A stretch of 14,264 nucleotides of DNA from NCBI GenBank assembly GCA_001917895.1, contig MNEW01000008.1, positions 1-14,264 on the forward strand, written 5' to 3'. Below, piece after piece: positions 1 through 7,327 of the stretch; position 1 is the stretch's first letter, and each line of letters starts with the position of its first letter. The notes under the pieces were generated by a model. The model was not told the origin of the DNA, searched no databases, and saw nothing but the letters and a program-made list of their open reading frames with translations. Source of the DNA: Actinobacteria bacterium 13_1_40CM_66_12. Lineage in GTDB: Bacteria > Chloroflexota > Dormibacteria > Dormibacterales > Dormibacteraceae. The position numbers and the translations under genes are program-made.

Positions 1-125
1 GCGGCTATGGGTACATCTCCGACTACCCGGTCGAGCGGATGATGCGAGACGCCAAGATCACGCAGATTTACGAGGGAACCAACCAGATCCAGCGCGTCGT
101 CATCGCTCGGTCATTGCTGAAGTGA
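1..125 (+). CDS. Acyl-CoA dehydrogenase, C-terminal fragment
   Basis: Only the last 40 or so codons are inside the window, read from base 3 to the TGA at 123-125. The translation contains [20 protein letters not shown] and ends [12 protein letters not shown]. This is the classic C-terminal helix of short/medium-chain acyl-CoA dehydrogenases; the [15 protein letters not shown] stretch contributes to FAD and tetramer contacts in that family. The enzyme oxidises an acyl-CoA to the 2-enoyl-CoA and passes electrons to ETF. Chain-length specificity cannot be judged because the catalytic Glu and substrate pocket lie upstream. The stop overlaps the GTG of the next gene (GTGA, 122-125), suggesting one transcript. 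A B12 acyl-CoA mutase cluster about 3 kb downstream makes an acyl-CoA catabolic neighbourhood likely. Confidence 0.93.
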   Translation, partial: GYGYISDYPVERMMRDAKITQIYEGTNQIQRVVIARSLLK

Positions 126-496
126 GTCTTCCGAACCCGACTCAATCGCCGGCATCGCCCACAGCCCCTTATCACCCACCCCCGTCTTACCCGCCACCTG
201 CTTACGGCAGGGCGCAGTCAACCGACGGCCGCGCGGTGGTGGCGCTGGTGGTAGCGATCTTCGGATTGATCCTCGGTCTGCCGCTCGGCGTCCCGGGCCT
301 GGTGTGCGGTCCGATCGCGTATTTCATGGGCAAGTCCGCAAACCGGCGGATCGACGCATCCGGTGGAACGCTCGGTGGTCGCAGCCTGGCCATGACCGCC
401 TGGATCCTCGGCATCGTCGCCACAGCGGCCGGCGCCGTGATCACCCTGATCTGGCTCGTCCTGTTTCTCGTCGCGATCTCCACGCCAACGGGCTAG
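122..496 (+). CDS. DUF4190-like small membrane protein with proline-rich N-terminus
   Basis: The protein is 124 residues. Residues 1-30 are rich in Pro, Ser and Tyr ([11 protein letters not shown]). Two hydrophobic segments follow, at roughly 39-68 and 90-120. Between them is the polar signature [17 protein letters not shown], typical of DUF4190-type proteins: a short positively charged loop followed by a GGTLGG turn. It is probably an inner-membrane protein with two or more spans and a disordered cytoplasmic tail. Its molecular role is unknown. It is a paralogue of the gene at 1172-1681, which shares SGGTLGG and the same hydrophobic layout. The GTG start is chosen because it overlaps the preceding stop in the GTGA arrangement; no better start is visible. 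Confidence 0.8.
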   Translation: MSLPNPTQSPASPTAPYHPPPSYPPPAYGRAQSTDGRAVVALVVAIFGLILGLPLGVPGLVCGPIAYFMGKSANRRIDASGGTLGGRSLAMTAWILGIVATAAGAVITLIWLVLFLVAISTPTG

Positions 497-499
497 GCA

Positions 500-1159
500 T
501 TGGAGCGCATCACCGAGGCCTTCGTCTGGCCTGTCCGCGATACGGGGTGGGCCTTGAAGCTCGTCATCATCGGGCTCATCGCGCTGATCCCGATCATCGG
601 CTGGATCAACGGCATCGGGTGGATGCTCGCCTCACTGGATCGCCTCCGGTCGGGTGACGAGCGGCTCGCGGCCGGCAACTTCACGCACATCGGACGAGGC
701 GCGCGCGTGTTCGTCGCGGAGCTGATCTACGGCCTGGTGGTCGTCGCGCTGGGGTTGATCTTCTACGTACCCGGGATCCTGATCGCGGTCAACCAGAGCC
801 ACGGCGCCGGCAATCCGGGACTGATCGCGCTGGCCATCCTTCTCAATCTGGCCGCACTCGGCGTCGTTGCGCTAGGCAGCCTCGTCTACACATTCCTGCT
901 GCCGGCAGCGATCCTCGCCACCGACGCGGGTGGAATCGCGGCCGGATTGCGCATCGGCGCTGTCGTCAGGCGAAGTCGCGCGAATCCGATCAACACTCTG
1001 ATCGCCGGCCTTATGCTGATCGCCGCAAGCTTCGTCAGCTCGATTGGCGCGATTGCGTGCGGAATCGGAGTGATTTTTACGGCCCCCTACGCGCTGGCGA
1101 TGCAGGCGTGGATCATTCGCAGCTTCGAGATCGGCACCACCGGCCGGCAATCGGAATAG
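500..1159 (+). CDS. DUF4013-like polytopic membrane protein
   Basis: The protein is 219 residues, starting at TTG three bases after the previous stop. The start is supported by the family-like beginning (ITEAFVWPVRDTGWALKL), in which a short amphipathic stretch precedes the first span. Hydrophobic segments lie at about 20-43, 73-98, 106-135 and 165-200. The loop after span 1 (SLDRLRSGDERLAAGNFTHI) resembles the conserved loop of DUF4013 proteins, where a -GD- step is followed by an aromatic or acidic patch. The family has no established function. Position between two DUF4190-like genes suggests co-expression. The next gene's Shine-Dalgarno sequence overlaps this stop codon. I am confident of the gene, less so of the family label. 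Confidence 0.78.
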   Translation: MERITEAFVWPVRDTGWALKLVIIGLIALIPIIGWINGIGWMLASLDRLRSGDERLAAGNFTHIGRGARVFVAELIYGLVVVALGLIFYVPGILIAVNQSHGAGNPGLIALAILLNLAALGVVALGSLVYTFLLPAAILATDAGGIAAGLRIGAVVRRSRANPINTLIAGLMLIAASFVSSIGAIACGIGVIFTAPYALAMQAWIIRSFEIGTTGRQSE

Positions 1160-1163
1160 GAGG
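1158..1163 (+). promoter_or_regulatory. Strong Shine-Dalgarno for the polyproline DUF4190 gene
   Basis: AGGAGG lies 8 bases before the ATG at 1172 and overlaps the TAG stop of the preceding gene. It is one of the few strong ribosome binding sites in the window, and it fixes the start of the 1172 gene. Confidence 0.8.
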
Positions 1164-1171
1164 ACGCGTAG

Positions 1172-1681
1172 ATGTCGGACTTGCCGCCGCCGCCCCCACC
1201 GGGTGGCAGCACTCCCACACCGCCTCCGCCCCCGCCACCACCACCGGGACCGCCCGGGGGTGGGTTCACCCCGCCGCCGCCACCTCCTCCGCCACCCCCG
1301 CCGGGTGGAGGTTTCATTCCGCCGCCTCCGCCCCCGGGCGGCGGTTATGTGCCCGGCGGCTACGTACCGCCGGCGCCGATGGGATACACGCCGGGCGCCA
1401 TGGCGTATGCCGGAACTCGCACCGATGGGCTGGCGATCGGCTCGCTGATCTGCGGCATCGTCGGCATCGTCTGCTTCTTCATCTGCCTGGGGATCGTCCT
1501 CGGTCCCGCGGCCGCGATCATGGGCTTCATCTCCCGGCAGCGCATTGCATCGAGCGGCGGCACGCTGGGCGGCGGAGGCATTGCGCTAGCTGGTTTGATC
1601 CTGGGCGTGGTGGCCTTTTTCGGCAGCGTGGCCTGGATCCTGGTGTTCGTTCTCTCGTCCAACCACACGACCACGACGTAA
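1172..1681 (+). CDS. DUF4190-like membrane protein with long polyproline/glycine tail
   Basis: The protein is 169 residues. Residues 5-66 are almost only Pro and Gly, with uninterrupted Pro runs of nine (17-25) and eleven (34-44) separated by GGG and aromatic steps. The remainder is a DUF4190-like membrane domain: spans at about 87-117 and 133-160 flank SRQRIASSGGTLGGGG. The architecture matches the 122-496 protein, so the two are probably duplicates. The tail is expected to be disordered and cytoplasmic. Pro runs of this length normally need elongation factor P for translation (known for polyproline generally, not shown here). The C-terminus is a short Thr tract (NHTTTT). The start is fixed by AGGAGG at 1158-1163. 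Function unknown. Confidence 0.82.
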   Translation: MSDLPPPPPPGGSTPTPPPPPPPPPGPPGGGFTPPPPPPPPPPPGGGFIPPPPPPGGGYVPGGYVPPAPMGYTPGAMAYAGTRTDGLAIGSLICGIVGIVCFFICLGIVLGPAAAIMGFISRQRIASSGGTLGGGGIALAGLILGVVAFFGSVAWILVFVLSSNHTTTT

Positions 1682-1722
1682 CCCAGCCACCTCGGCCGGC
1701 GTTCCAAAAGGGTCTTGCAGGG

Positions 1723-1728
1723 TAGAAT
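1723..1728 (+). promoter_or_regulatory. Putative -10 box for the LCP gene (near-leaderless start)
   Basis: TAGAAT sits 4 bases before GTG 1733 and 10 bases before ATG 1739. No Shine-Dalgarno is visible. A convincing -35 is not seen (best guess GTTCCA at 1701-1706). The same box and following C-run precede the start at 10388. This placement argues that translation starts at ATG 1739 on an almost leaderless mRNA, not at the upstream TTG 1715. Confidence 0.5.
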
Positions 1729-1738
1729 CCCCGTGCGC

Positions 1739-3187
1739 ATGCAGAGGGCCAGGCCTAGGGCCAGGCGATCCCGCTACCACGTCTCCTACCGCCTGACCCG
1801 GTCGGTACCGGCGGTCGTTGGCGCGTTGGTGCTCCTGGTCGTGATCGTGACCGCGACCCTCACCTACAAGCGCCTGGACGACTTTGTCTCGGCCACGACC
1901 GGGCGGCACATCAATCCGATCGGCGAGGTCGTGCAGGCCGTCGAGCCTTCGCCCGGCACCATCGCGTACAAGCTGAAGCACGGCCAGCAGGTCAACATCC
2001 TGCTGCTGGGCCGCGGCGGAGAGGAGAACGACGCGCCCTACCTGACCGACTCCATCATGGCCGTGACCATCGATCCCGCGACCAACCGCGTGTCCATGGT
2101 CTCCATCCCACGCGACCTTGTGGTCGGCATGAACCTGCAGTCAAATTCCAGCCGGATCTGGGTCAACAAGATCAACGCCGCCTACGAGGTTCCGCTTGTG
2201 AGCATCATCTGCTGTGTCGCCGCCCAGTACCAGGGGCGCGACGGACCGGGCCTTGCGGCCGAGCACGAGGTCGGGAAGGTTACGGGCCTAACGTTCGACC
2301 GCTATATCGCGGTCGACTTCGTCGCCTTCCGGGACATGGTCAACGCCCTCGGCGGCGTTGATGTGTGCCTGGCTACGAACCTCGACGACAACGAATACCC
2401 CGACTACCACAACGGCTACGTATCGCTCCATTTCAAGGCCGGCTGTCAGCATCTGAATGGCGAGCAAGCCCTCGAGATCGCTCGTTCACGCCATGCGATC
2501 CAGCCTGATCAGTCGAGCGACTTCGGTCGCGCGCGCCGCCAGCAGGACATCATGCAGGCGATAAAGAAGAAGGCCACGACGGTCAACGGATTCTCGAAAG
2601 CACCGCAGCTCTTGGGCGCGCTCCAGAAGAACATCAACACCGACATGTCGCTGTCCGACATGCGTGCGATCTACGACTGGGGCAAGAACCTCCCCGACGC
2701 CTCGATCATCCGAGCCGCGCTCACGGCACCGTCGGGTGCAGCGGACGGGAACCTGCTCGACTCCTACAACTGCGGCATGGGTCCCGCGGTGTCCCAGCTC
2801 TGCGCCGACGATCCGAGCTTCGGCATGATCCACCGTTACATCGCCTCGCTTCTGATCGACCCCGCGGTGCTCGGCGAGAAGGCGCCGATCCAGTTCGCCA
2901 ATGGGGCAAACAATTACCCCGGACTGGATGGCCGTGTCACCACGATGTTCGACCCCACCGGCTTGCAGCTCGCTGACCCGGTCGGGCACGGCGCGATTCC
3001 GCAGACACAGATTCTTGACTACTCGAACGGCCAGTTTCCCCTCACCTCCAAGTGGCTTGCGGGTTTCTTCGGTGCCACGGTCGTCCCCGCGACCGCCGCC
3101 AACCCCGCGCCGGCCCGCGGCCAGCAGACTTATGGTCTGGTGGTGGTGATCGGGCACGACTTCGCGCGGCACTGGCTGGGCCAGTGA
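1739..3187 (+). CDS. LytR-CpsA-Psr (LCP) family cell-wall glycopolymer ligase
   Basis: LCP proteins transfer lipid-linked glycopolymers onto peptidoglycan at the outer face of the membrane. An Arg-rich N-terminus is followed by a single span (about residues 25-42 from ATG 1739). The LCP domain contains NILLLGRGG, YLTDSIMAVTID and VSMVSIPRDL, the conserved Asp/Arg motifs that hold the pyrophosphate and metal. It continues through RYIAVDFVAFRDMVNALGG and ends near GEQALEIARSRH, SDFGRARRQQ. A LytR_C-like region follows (PIQFANGANN near the start, VVVIGHDF near the end). The open frame extends up to TTG 1715, but I prefer ATG 1739 because the -10 box at 1723-1728 lies between them. The product is then 482 residues. 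The stop TGA (3185-3187) abuts the mutase-chaperone gene. Confidence 0.88.
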   Translation: MQRARPRARRSRYHVSYRLTRSVPAVVGALVLLVVIVTATLTYKRLDDFVSATTGRHINPIGEVVQAVEPSPGTIAYKLKHGQQVNILLLGRGGEENDAPYLTDSIMAVTIDPATNRVSMVSIPRDLVVGMNLQSNSSRIWVNKINAAYEVPLVSIICCVAAQYQGRDGPGLAAEHEVGKVTGLTFDRYIAVDFVAFRDMVNALGGVDVCLATNLDDNEYPDYHNGYVSLHFKAGCQHLNGEQALEIARSRHAIQPDQSSDFGRARRQQDIMQAIKKKATTVNGFSKAPQLLGALQKNINTDMSLSDMRAIYDWGKNLPDASIIRAALTAPSGAADGNLLDSYNCGMGPAVSQLCADDPSFGMIHRYIASLLIDPAVLGEKAPIQFANGANNYPGLDGRVTTMFDPTGLQLADPVGHGAIPQTQILDYSNGQFPLTSKWLAGFFGATVVPATAANPAPARGQQTYGLVVVIGHDFARHWLGQ

Positions 3188-3188
3188 G

Positions 3189-4069
3189 CTGAGCGAGCCT
3201 GACCTAGTCGGGCGACTCCGCTCGGGGGACATCCGCGCCCTCGCCCGCGCGATCAGCCTCGTCGAAAAGCGTGATCCCGCCGTCAGGGCCATCGAGGCCC
3301 AGCTGAAGGACGGGGCCAACGCTTACGTGGTCGGATTCACTGGAGCTCCCGGAACGGGAAAGTCGACGCTGGTCGACGCGCTCGTCACCCTGTTAAGGAA
3401 GCTCGATCGCGCGGTGGCCGTGATCGCCACAGATCCCAACTCACCGTTCACCGGTGGCGCGATCCTCGGCGACCGCATCCGCATGCAGCGCCACGCGCTC
3501 GACCCCAAGGTCTTCATCCGCAGCATGGGAGCGCGCGGCCACCTCGGCGGTCTTTCCTTGGCCGCTCGCGAGAGCATTCGGTTGCTTGGCGCGTTCGGCT
3601 TCGACCCGGTGATCCTCGAAACGGTCGGGGTCGGCCAGTCGGAGCTGGAGGTGGCCGCGGTCGCCGACACCACGGTGGTTGTTTTGACGCCGAATCTCGG
3701 CGACGGCGTGCAGATGATCAAGGCCGGCATCCTGGAGATCGCGGACATCTTCGTCGTCAACAAGGCGGACCTTGAAGGCCACCACAGCAGTGGAAACCGC
3801 CGATCATCGCGACCTCGGCCACGAAGCAGGAAGGTATCGATCAGCTCTGGGATGCGATTCTGGCCCACCGCCGCCACCTCGAATCGAGCGGCCGGGCGGA
3901 TGAGCTGGCTCGGAAACGGCTGGAGGACGAGACCGTGGAGGTGGCGGCTGAAATCGCCCGCGACCGCGTGCGGCACGCGCTGGCCGAGAACCGGGCGCTG
4001 TCCGACCGTCTGCTCGCTGAAGGCACCCCCTTCGCAACGGCGGAAGAGATCCTCGACCGAACGCGATAA
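3189..4069 (+). CDS. meaB: MeaB/ArgK-type GTPase, B12-mutase chaperone; frameshifted and missing an internal segment
   Basis: MeaB GTPases gate loading and repair of the cobalamin cofactor in acyl-CoA mutases. The N-terminal frame (open from 3150) reads EPDLVGRLRSGDIRALARAI, typical of MeaB, then Walker A GAPGTGKST, DPNSPFTGGAILGDRIRMQ, the switch-II-like ETVGVGQSE, and NKAD (G4) near 3760-3770. After LEG at about 3779 this frame becomes Arg/Ser-rich nonsense. The family sequence resumes in another frame from about 3776: RPPQQWKPPIIATSATKQEG, then IDQLWDAILAHRRHLESSGR and a helical tail to TAA 4067-4069. Some 15-25 residues usual between NKAD and W-PPI are absent. No ATG/GTG/TTG exists in frame upstream; CTG 3189 is the only candidate, and GTG 3184 (overlapping the LCP stop) is out of frame. 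The gene is either a pseudogene or carries assembly errors. It lies directly upstream of the mutase. Confidence 0.85.
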
Positions 4070-4084
4070 TGGATCGAGGATCAC

Positions 4085-5728
4085 TTGAAAGTTCGAGCGC
4101 GCGACCCCAAGCAGGTGTGGAAGGAGGACTTCGAGTCGTCACCCGCCCGTGACGACGGGCTCGAGACTTCGACCATCTCCGGAATCCCCCTGCAGCCGCT
4201 GTACACCTCCAGCGACCTACCAAAGCGCGAGGAGGAGGTTCCCGGCCAGTTCCCGTACACGCGGGGAATCCACCCCAGCGGCTACCGCGGCCGCATGTGG
4301 ACCATGCGTCAGTTCTCCGGCTTCGCGACCGCCGAGGAGACCAACCGCCGTTACAAGTACTTGCTTGCGAACGGCCAGACAGGGCTGTCCGTCGCCTTCG
4401 ACATGCCCACGCTGATGGGACAGGACTCGGATGCCCCGACCAGCCGCGGCGAGATCGGACACTGCGGGGTGGCGATCGACTCGCTCGCGGACATGGAGAC
4501 GCTGTTCGCGGGCATACCCCTGGCCGACATCACTACCTCGATGACGATCAACTCGCCGGCGGCGATTCTTCTTTGTATGTATATCGCTGTCGCGGAGAAG
4601 CAAGGGGTGCCCGCGGCCAAGCTTGGCGGCACGCTGCAGAACGACATCCTCAAAGAGTTCATCGCCCAGAAGGAGTTCATCTTTCCGCCGGCCCCGTCGA
4701 TGCGTCTGGTCGTCGACTCGATCGAGTACTGCGCGAAAGAGGTGCCGAAGTGGAACACGATCTCCATCTCCGGTTACCACATCCGCGAGGCCGGTTCGAC
4801 CGCCGCCCAGGAGCTCGCCTTCACCCTGGCTGACGGCATGGCGTACGTCGATGCGTGCATCGAACGCGGCATGCGCGTCGATGATTTCGCCTCCCGTCTC
4901 TCGTTCTTCTTCGATGCACACATCGATTTCTTCGAGGAGATCGCGAAATTCCGCGCCGCGCGCCGAATCTGGGCGCGATGGATGCGCGAACGCTATGGCG
5001 CGCAGGACGAGCGCTCGTGGAAGCTGAGGTTCCACACGCAGACGGCGGGCGTTTCGCTGACCGCACAGCAACCGGAGCTCAACATCGCCCGCACGGCCAT
5101 CGAGGCACTGGCCGCGGTGCTCGGCGGCACGCAGTCGCTTCACACCAACGCGATGGATGAGGTCTTCGCGCTTCCTACCGACAAGGCTGCGCGCCTCGCT
5201 CTGCGCACCCAGCAGCTGCTCGCGTACGAGACCGGTGTCGCAAACACGATCGATCCCCTCGGCGGCAGCTACTTCGTCGAGGCGCTCACAGACGAGATCG
5301 AGCGCCAGGCCGAGGCGTATTTCAAGCGCATCGAGGAGCTTGGCGGGGTCATCCCGGCCATCGAGGTGGGCTTCTTCCAGAAGGAGATCGCCGACGCCGC
5401 GTTTCGATACCAGCAGGAGCTCGAGCAGAAGCGACGAGTGATCGTCGGCGTCAACGAGTTCACCGTCGACGAAGAGGAGCCGATCGAGATCCTCCGCATC
5501 GACCCGAAGCTCGAAAGCGAGCAGGTGGCGCGGGTCCGCGAGGTACGGGCGAAGCGCGACCAGGCGCGTTGTTCAACCGCCCTGGCGCGATTGCGAAAGG
5601 CCGCGGCCGGCACCGACAACCTTATGCCGTACATCCTCGAAGCCGTCCGCGCGTACGCGACCGAGGGCGAGATCATGAACGCGATGGTCGAAGTGTTCGG
5701 GCTGTATACGGAAAAGGCCGTCATCTGA
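4085..5728 (+). CDS. icmA: B12-dependent acyl-CoA mutase large subunit, probably isobutyryl-CoA mutase (IcmA-like)
   Basis: The protein is 547 residues, the length of stand-alone mutase large subunits with no B12 domain. The TIM-barrel substrate domain is clear: YPF/YTRG region, [10 protein letters not shown] (71-80), [12 protein letters not shown] (101-112), [14 protein letters not shown] (182-195), SISGYH with catalytic His232, [28 protein letters not shown] and SLTAQQP. Methylmalonyl-CoA mutase (Propionibacterium numbering) uses Tyr89 and Arg207 to hold the substrate carboxylate. Here they align with Phe77 and Gln195, with the same spacing of 118, which equals the IcmA Phe80/Gln198 pair. 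The 2-hydroxyisobutyryl-CoA mutase Ile/Asp pair is absent (Ala104 aligns with that Asp). The predicted reaction is isobutyryl-CoA to n-butyryl-CoA. The start is TTG with GAGGA at 4076-4080. The stop overlaps the small-subunit ATG. Mutase identity is certain; the substrate is inferred. Confidence 0.88.
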   Translation: MKVRARDPKQVWKEDFESSPARDDGLETSTISGIPLQPLYTSSDLPKREEEVPGQFPYTRGIHPSGYRGRMWTMRQFSGFATAEETNRRYKYLLANGQTGLSVAFDMPTLMGQDSDAPTSRGEIGHCGVAIDSLADMETLFAGIPLADITTSMTINSPAAILLCMYIAVAEKQGVPAAKLGGTLQNDILKEFIAQKEFIFPPAPSMRLVVDSIEYCAKEVPKWNTISISGYHIREAGSTAAQELAFTLADGMAYVDACIERGMRVDDFASRLSFFFDAHIDFFEEIAKFRAARRIWARWMRERYGAQDERSWKLRFHTQTAGVSLTAQQPELNIARTAIEALAAVLGGTQSLHTNAMDEVFALPTDKAARLALRTQQLLAYETGVANTIDPLGGSYFVEALTDEIERQAEAYFKRIEELGGVIPAIEVGFFQKEIADAAFRYQQELEQKRRVIVGVNEFTVDEEEPIEILRIDPKLESEQVARVREVRAKRDQARCSTALARLRKAAAGTDNLMPYILEAVRAYATEGEIMNAMVEVFGLYTEKAVI

Positions 5729-6147
5729 TGGCGACGAAAGCGCCAGTGAGGCCGGTGCGGATCGTTCTCGCCAAGGTCGGACTCGACGGGCACGATCGAG
5801 GCGTCAAAGTGGTGGCCCGGGCACTGCGTGACGCGGGCTACGAGGTGATCTACACCGGGCTGCGTCAGACGCCGGAGATGGTGGTCGACGCGGCCCTGCA
5901 GGAAGACGCGCAAGTCATCGGCCTTTCCATCCACTCAGGCGCGCACATGACCCTTTTCCCGGCTGTGGTTCAGGAGCTGAAGCGGCGCAAGGCGACCGAC
6001 ATCGTCGTCTTCGGCGGCGGCATCATTCCCGACGACGACATCGCGACTCTCAAGCAGAAGGGCGTCGCCGAGCTCTTTACACCCGGAACTCCACTCCAGG
6101 GGATCGTCGATTGGCTGCGCAAACGGTTCCCCGAGGGCGCCCGCTAA
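5728..6147 (+). CDS. icmB: B12-binding small subunit of acyl-CoA mutase (IcmB-like)
   Basis: The protein is 139 residues, a single cobalamin-binding Rossmann domain. It has LDGHDRG, where the His of DxHxxG is the lower axial cobalt ligand, then GLSIHSGAH, the S-motif loop around the dimethylbenzimidazole tail, and [12 protein letters not shown], the GG motif. The C-terminus [18 protein letters not shown] is usual for IcmB/MutB small subunits. The ATG at 5728 overlaps the large-subunit stop (TGATG, 5726-5730), so the two are translationally coupled and expected at 1:1. An open frame extends further upstream but is the out-of-phase shadow of the mutase gene. Which acyl-CoA it serves depends on the large subunit; this domain alone does not discriminate. 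Confidence 0.93.
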   Translation: MATKAPVRPVRIVLAKVGLDGHDRGVKVVARALRDAGYEVIYTGLRQTPEMVVDAALQEDAQVIGLSIHSGAHMTLFPAVVQELKRRKATDIVVFGGGIIPDDDIATLKQKGVAELFTPGTPLQGIVDWLRKRFPEGAR

Positions 6148-6166
6148 GAAAACCGGCGTCCGTGGG

Positions 6167-6712
6167 TCAGTAATGAACTACGACTGAATTGGCGACTTTG
6201 TCGTGCCAGCCCTGCTTGCGTGGATCGAACGCCACCCAGATCCAGCCGATGTAGCAGGCCCAGGTGTTGATGAACGTCATCAGGAGCCGGATGGTCGCGC
6301 GGCCGTATCCGATCCGTGCTCCAGTGTTCGCGTCGATGATGCGTAAGTGCAGCAACCGCATCCCGATGGTCTCGCCGGACGAGCCCCAGAAATAGATCCA
6401 GTAGCCGAATGTGACCGCCAGAGCAAGGAGATAGAAGAGGACGAACGCGCCCCCGAACAGCGCCGCGGCGGCGCCGTTCGAGCTCTGGCTGTTGGAGTTG
6501 CTGGTGGATGCAAACAAACCGCCGGCGGCGGCGAAAATGCCAAAAAGGATGCTGAACGGGATGCCGAGCAGGAGCCCGTCGACGAGCCTGGCTACGACCC
6601 GGATCCAGAACCCGGCGTAAGTCGTCTGGCCGGCATATGTCTGCATCGGCGCGGGCGCGTAGTTCGGCGGAGGCGGCATGTAGCCCGCCGGCGGCGGTGG
6701 CGGATTCTCCAC
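6167..6712 (-). CDS. RDD family membrane protein with proline-rich N-terminus (downstream copy)
   Basis: The protein is 181 residues. Residues 4-23 are Pro-rich (NPPPPPAGYMPPPPNYAP). The RDD domain follows: FWIRVVARLVDGLLLGIPFS carries the Arg/Asp pair in span 1. A Ser/Asn-rich loop comes next, then a second span (about 91-110), GMRLLHLRIIDANTG, a third hydrophobic segment (about 142-160), and the family C-terminus DPRKQGWHDKVANSVVV. RDD proteins are 3-4 span membrane proteins; some act in Na+/H+ exchange, most are uncharacterised. The start is GTG 6712, 14 bases after the upstream RDD stop, with no clear Shine-Dalgarno, so it is probably read from the same mRNA. The gene converges on the mutase small-subunit gene with only 19 bases between the stops and no obvious terminator hairpin there. 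Confidence 0.87.
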   Translation of the reverse strand: MENPPPPPAGYMPPPPNYAPAPMQTYAGQTTYAGFWIRVVARLVDGLLLGIPFSILFGIFAAAGGLFASTSNSNSQSSNGAAAALFGGAFVLFYLLALAVTFGYWIYFWGSSGETIGMRLLHLRIIDANTGARIGYGRATIRLLMTFINTWACYIGWIWVAFDPRKQGWHDKVANSVVVHY

Positions 6713-6726
6713 GGTTGGTTAGTGCT

Positions 6727-7236
6727 TCAGGAGACGGTGACGATCGTGCCGGCGACCTTGTCGTGGATGGCCTGCTTCTGCGGGTCCCACAGCTGCCAGA
6801 GCCAGCCGACCGCACCGATGATGCAGATCGTGAATCCGACCTCGAGCGTCCATATCAGTCCCCGGAGGGCGGCCTTGCCCATGCTGGGGAACTGCCCGGT
6901 CGCTATGTCGCGGACCTTGAACCCGAACGGCATCATCCCGATCGACTGCCCGCGACTGCTCCAGAAGTACCCGAAGTACGCGACATCGACAACGAGATCG
7001 ATGATGCCGGCCAGGCCGCGAACGTCCTTGAGGATCGCGCCGATGATGGCGTTGATGACGATCAGGATGACCACGTCGATGAGGCCCCCGACGATGCGCA
7101 GGCCTGGTGAGGCGAGGTTGCCGGCGGCCATTGCGCCGCCGCCGCCCATCGGGGGCTGCATGTAACCGCCTCCTGGCGGTGGCGGGGGTGGCATCATGCC
7201 GCCGGAGGGCGGTGGGGGAGGCGGTGGGCTTTGCAT
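6727..7236 (-). CDS. RDD family membrane protein with proline/glycine/methionine-rich N-terminus (upstream copy)
   Basis: The protein is 169 residues. The N-terminal 38 or so residues are low complexity (PPPPPPPSGGMMPPPPPPGG, then GGGYMQPPMGGGG). The RDD core starts at about 42 with PGLRIVGGLIDVVILIVIN. It continues through a second span near 76-93, GQSIGMMPFGFKVRDIATG, and the terminal LWDPQKQAIHDKVAGTIVTV. The WDPQKQ-IHDKVA block matches the sister gene's FDPRKQGWHDKVA, supporting a tandem duplication. The start is ATG 7236 with GGAGGG eight bases upstream on the minus strand (7250-7245). It is divergent from rplY, with 91 bases between start codons. The transported substrate, if any, is unknown. 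Confidence 0.87.
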   Translation of the reverse strand: MQSPPPPPPPSGGMMPPPPPPGGGYMQPPMGGGGAMAAGNLASPGLRIVGGLIDVVILIVINAIIGAILKDVRGLAGIIDLVVDVAYFGYFWSSRGQSIGMMPFGFKVRDIATGQFPSMGKAALRGLIWTLEVGFTICIIGAVGWLWQLWDPQKQAIHDKVAGTIVTVS

Positions 7237-7327
7237 ACCTGGTTCCCTCCAACTGGTTGCTGCCGGCGTCCGTCGGTATCGCTCTGCGCGGTATCATAGC
7301 CACCGCCTCTCCATCTGAGGCGCCACC
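7237..7327. promoter_or_regulatory. Divergent intergenic region of the RDD pair and rplY, with overlapping -10 boxes
   Basis: TATCAT (7292-7297) reads as a plus-strand -10 for rplY. Its near-palindrome gives TATGAT on the minus strand (7298-7293) for the RDD gene. Both sit in GGTATCATAGC. The inferred leaders are about 24 bases for rplY and 50 bases for the RDD gene. TGAGG at 7316-7320 is the rplY Shine-Dalgarno (7 bases before ATG) and GGAGGG at 7250-7245 that of the RDD gene. -35 elements are weak on both sides. Confidence 0.5.

Noticed and set aside
1087..1317. Minus-strand frame with long glycine runs
   Set aside because: It is the complement of the polyproline codons of the 1172 gene.
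2486..3319. 277-codon minus-strand frame opposite the LCP gene
   Set aside because: Its product is Arg-rich with no recognisable motif, and it opposes a well-supported LCP domain.
3776..3782. Programmed ribosomal frameshift in meaB
   Set aside because: There is no slippery heptamer or downstream structure, and a block of conserved residues is missing, so a shift alone would not restore the protein.
4217..5143. 308-codon minus-strand frame opposite the mutase
   Set aside because: Antisense shadow of a highly conserved enzyme; no domain recognised.
4085..5728. Annotation as 2-hydroxyisobutyryl-CoA mutase
   Set aside because: The expected Ile and Asp are Phe77 and Ala104 here.
6148..6166. Bidirectional terminator between the mutase small subunit and the RDD gene
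   Set aside because: No inverted repeat or T-tract is visible in the 19 bases.
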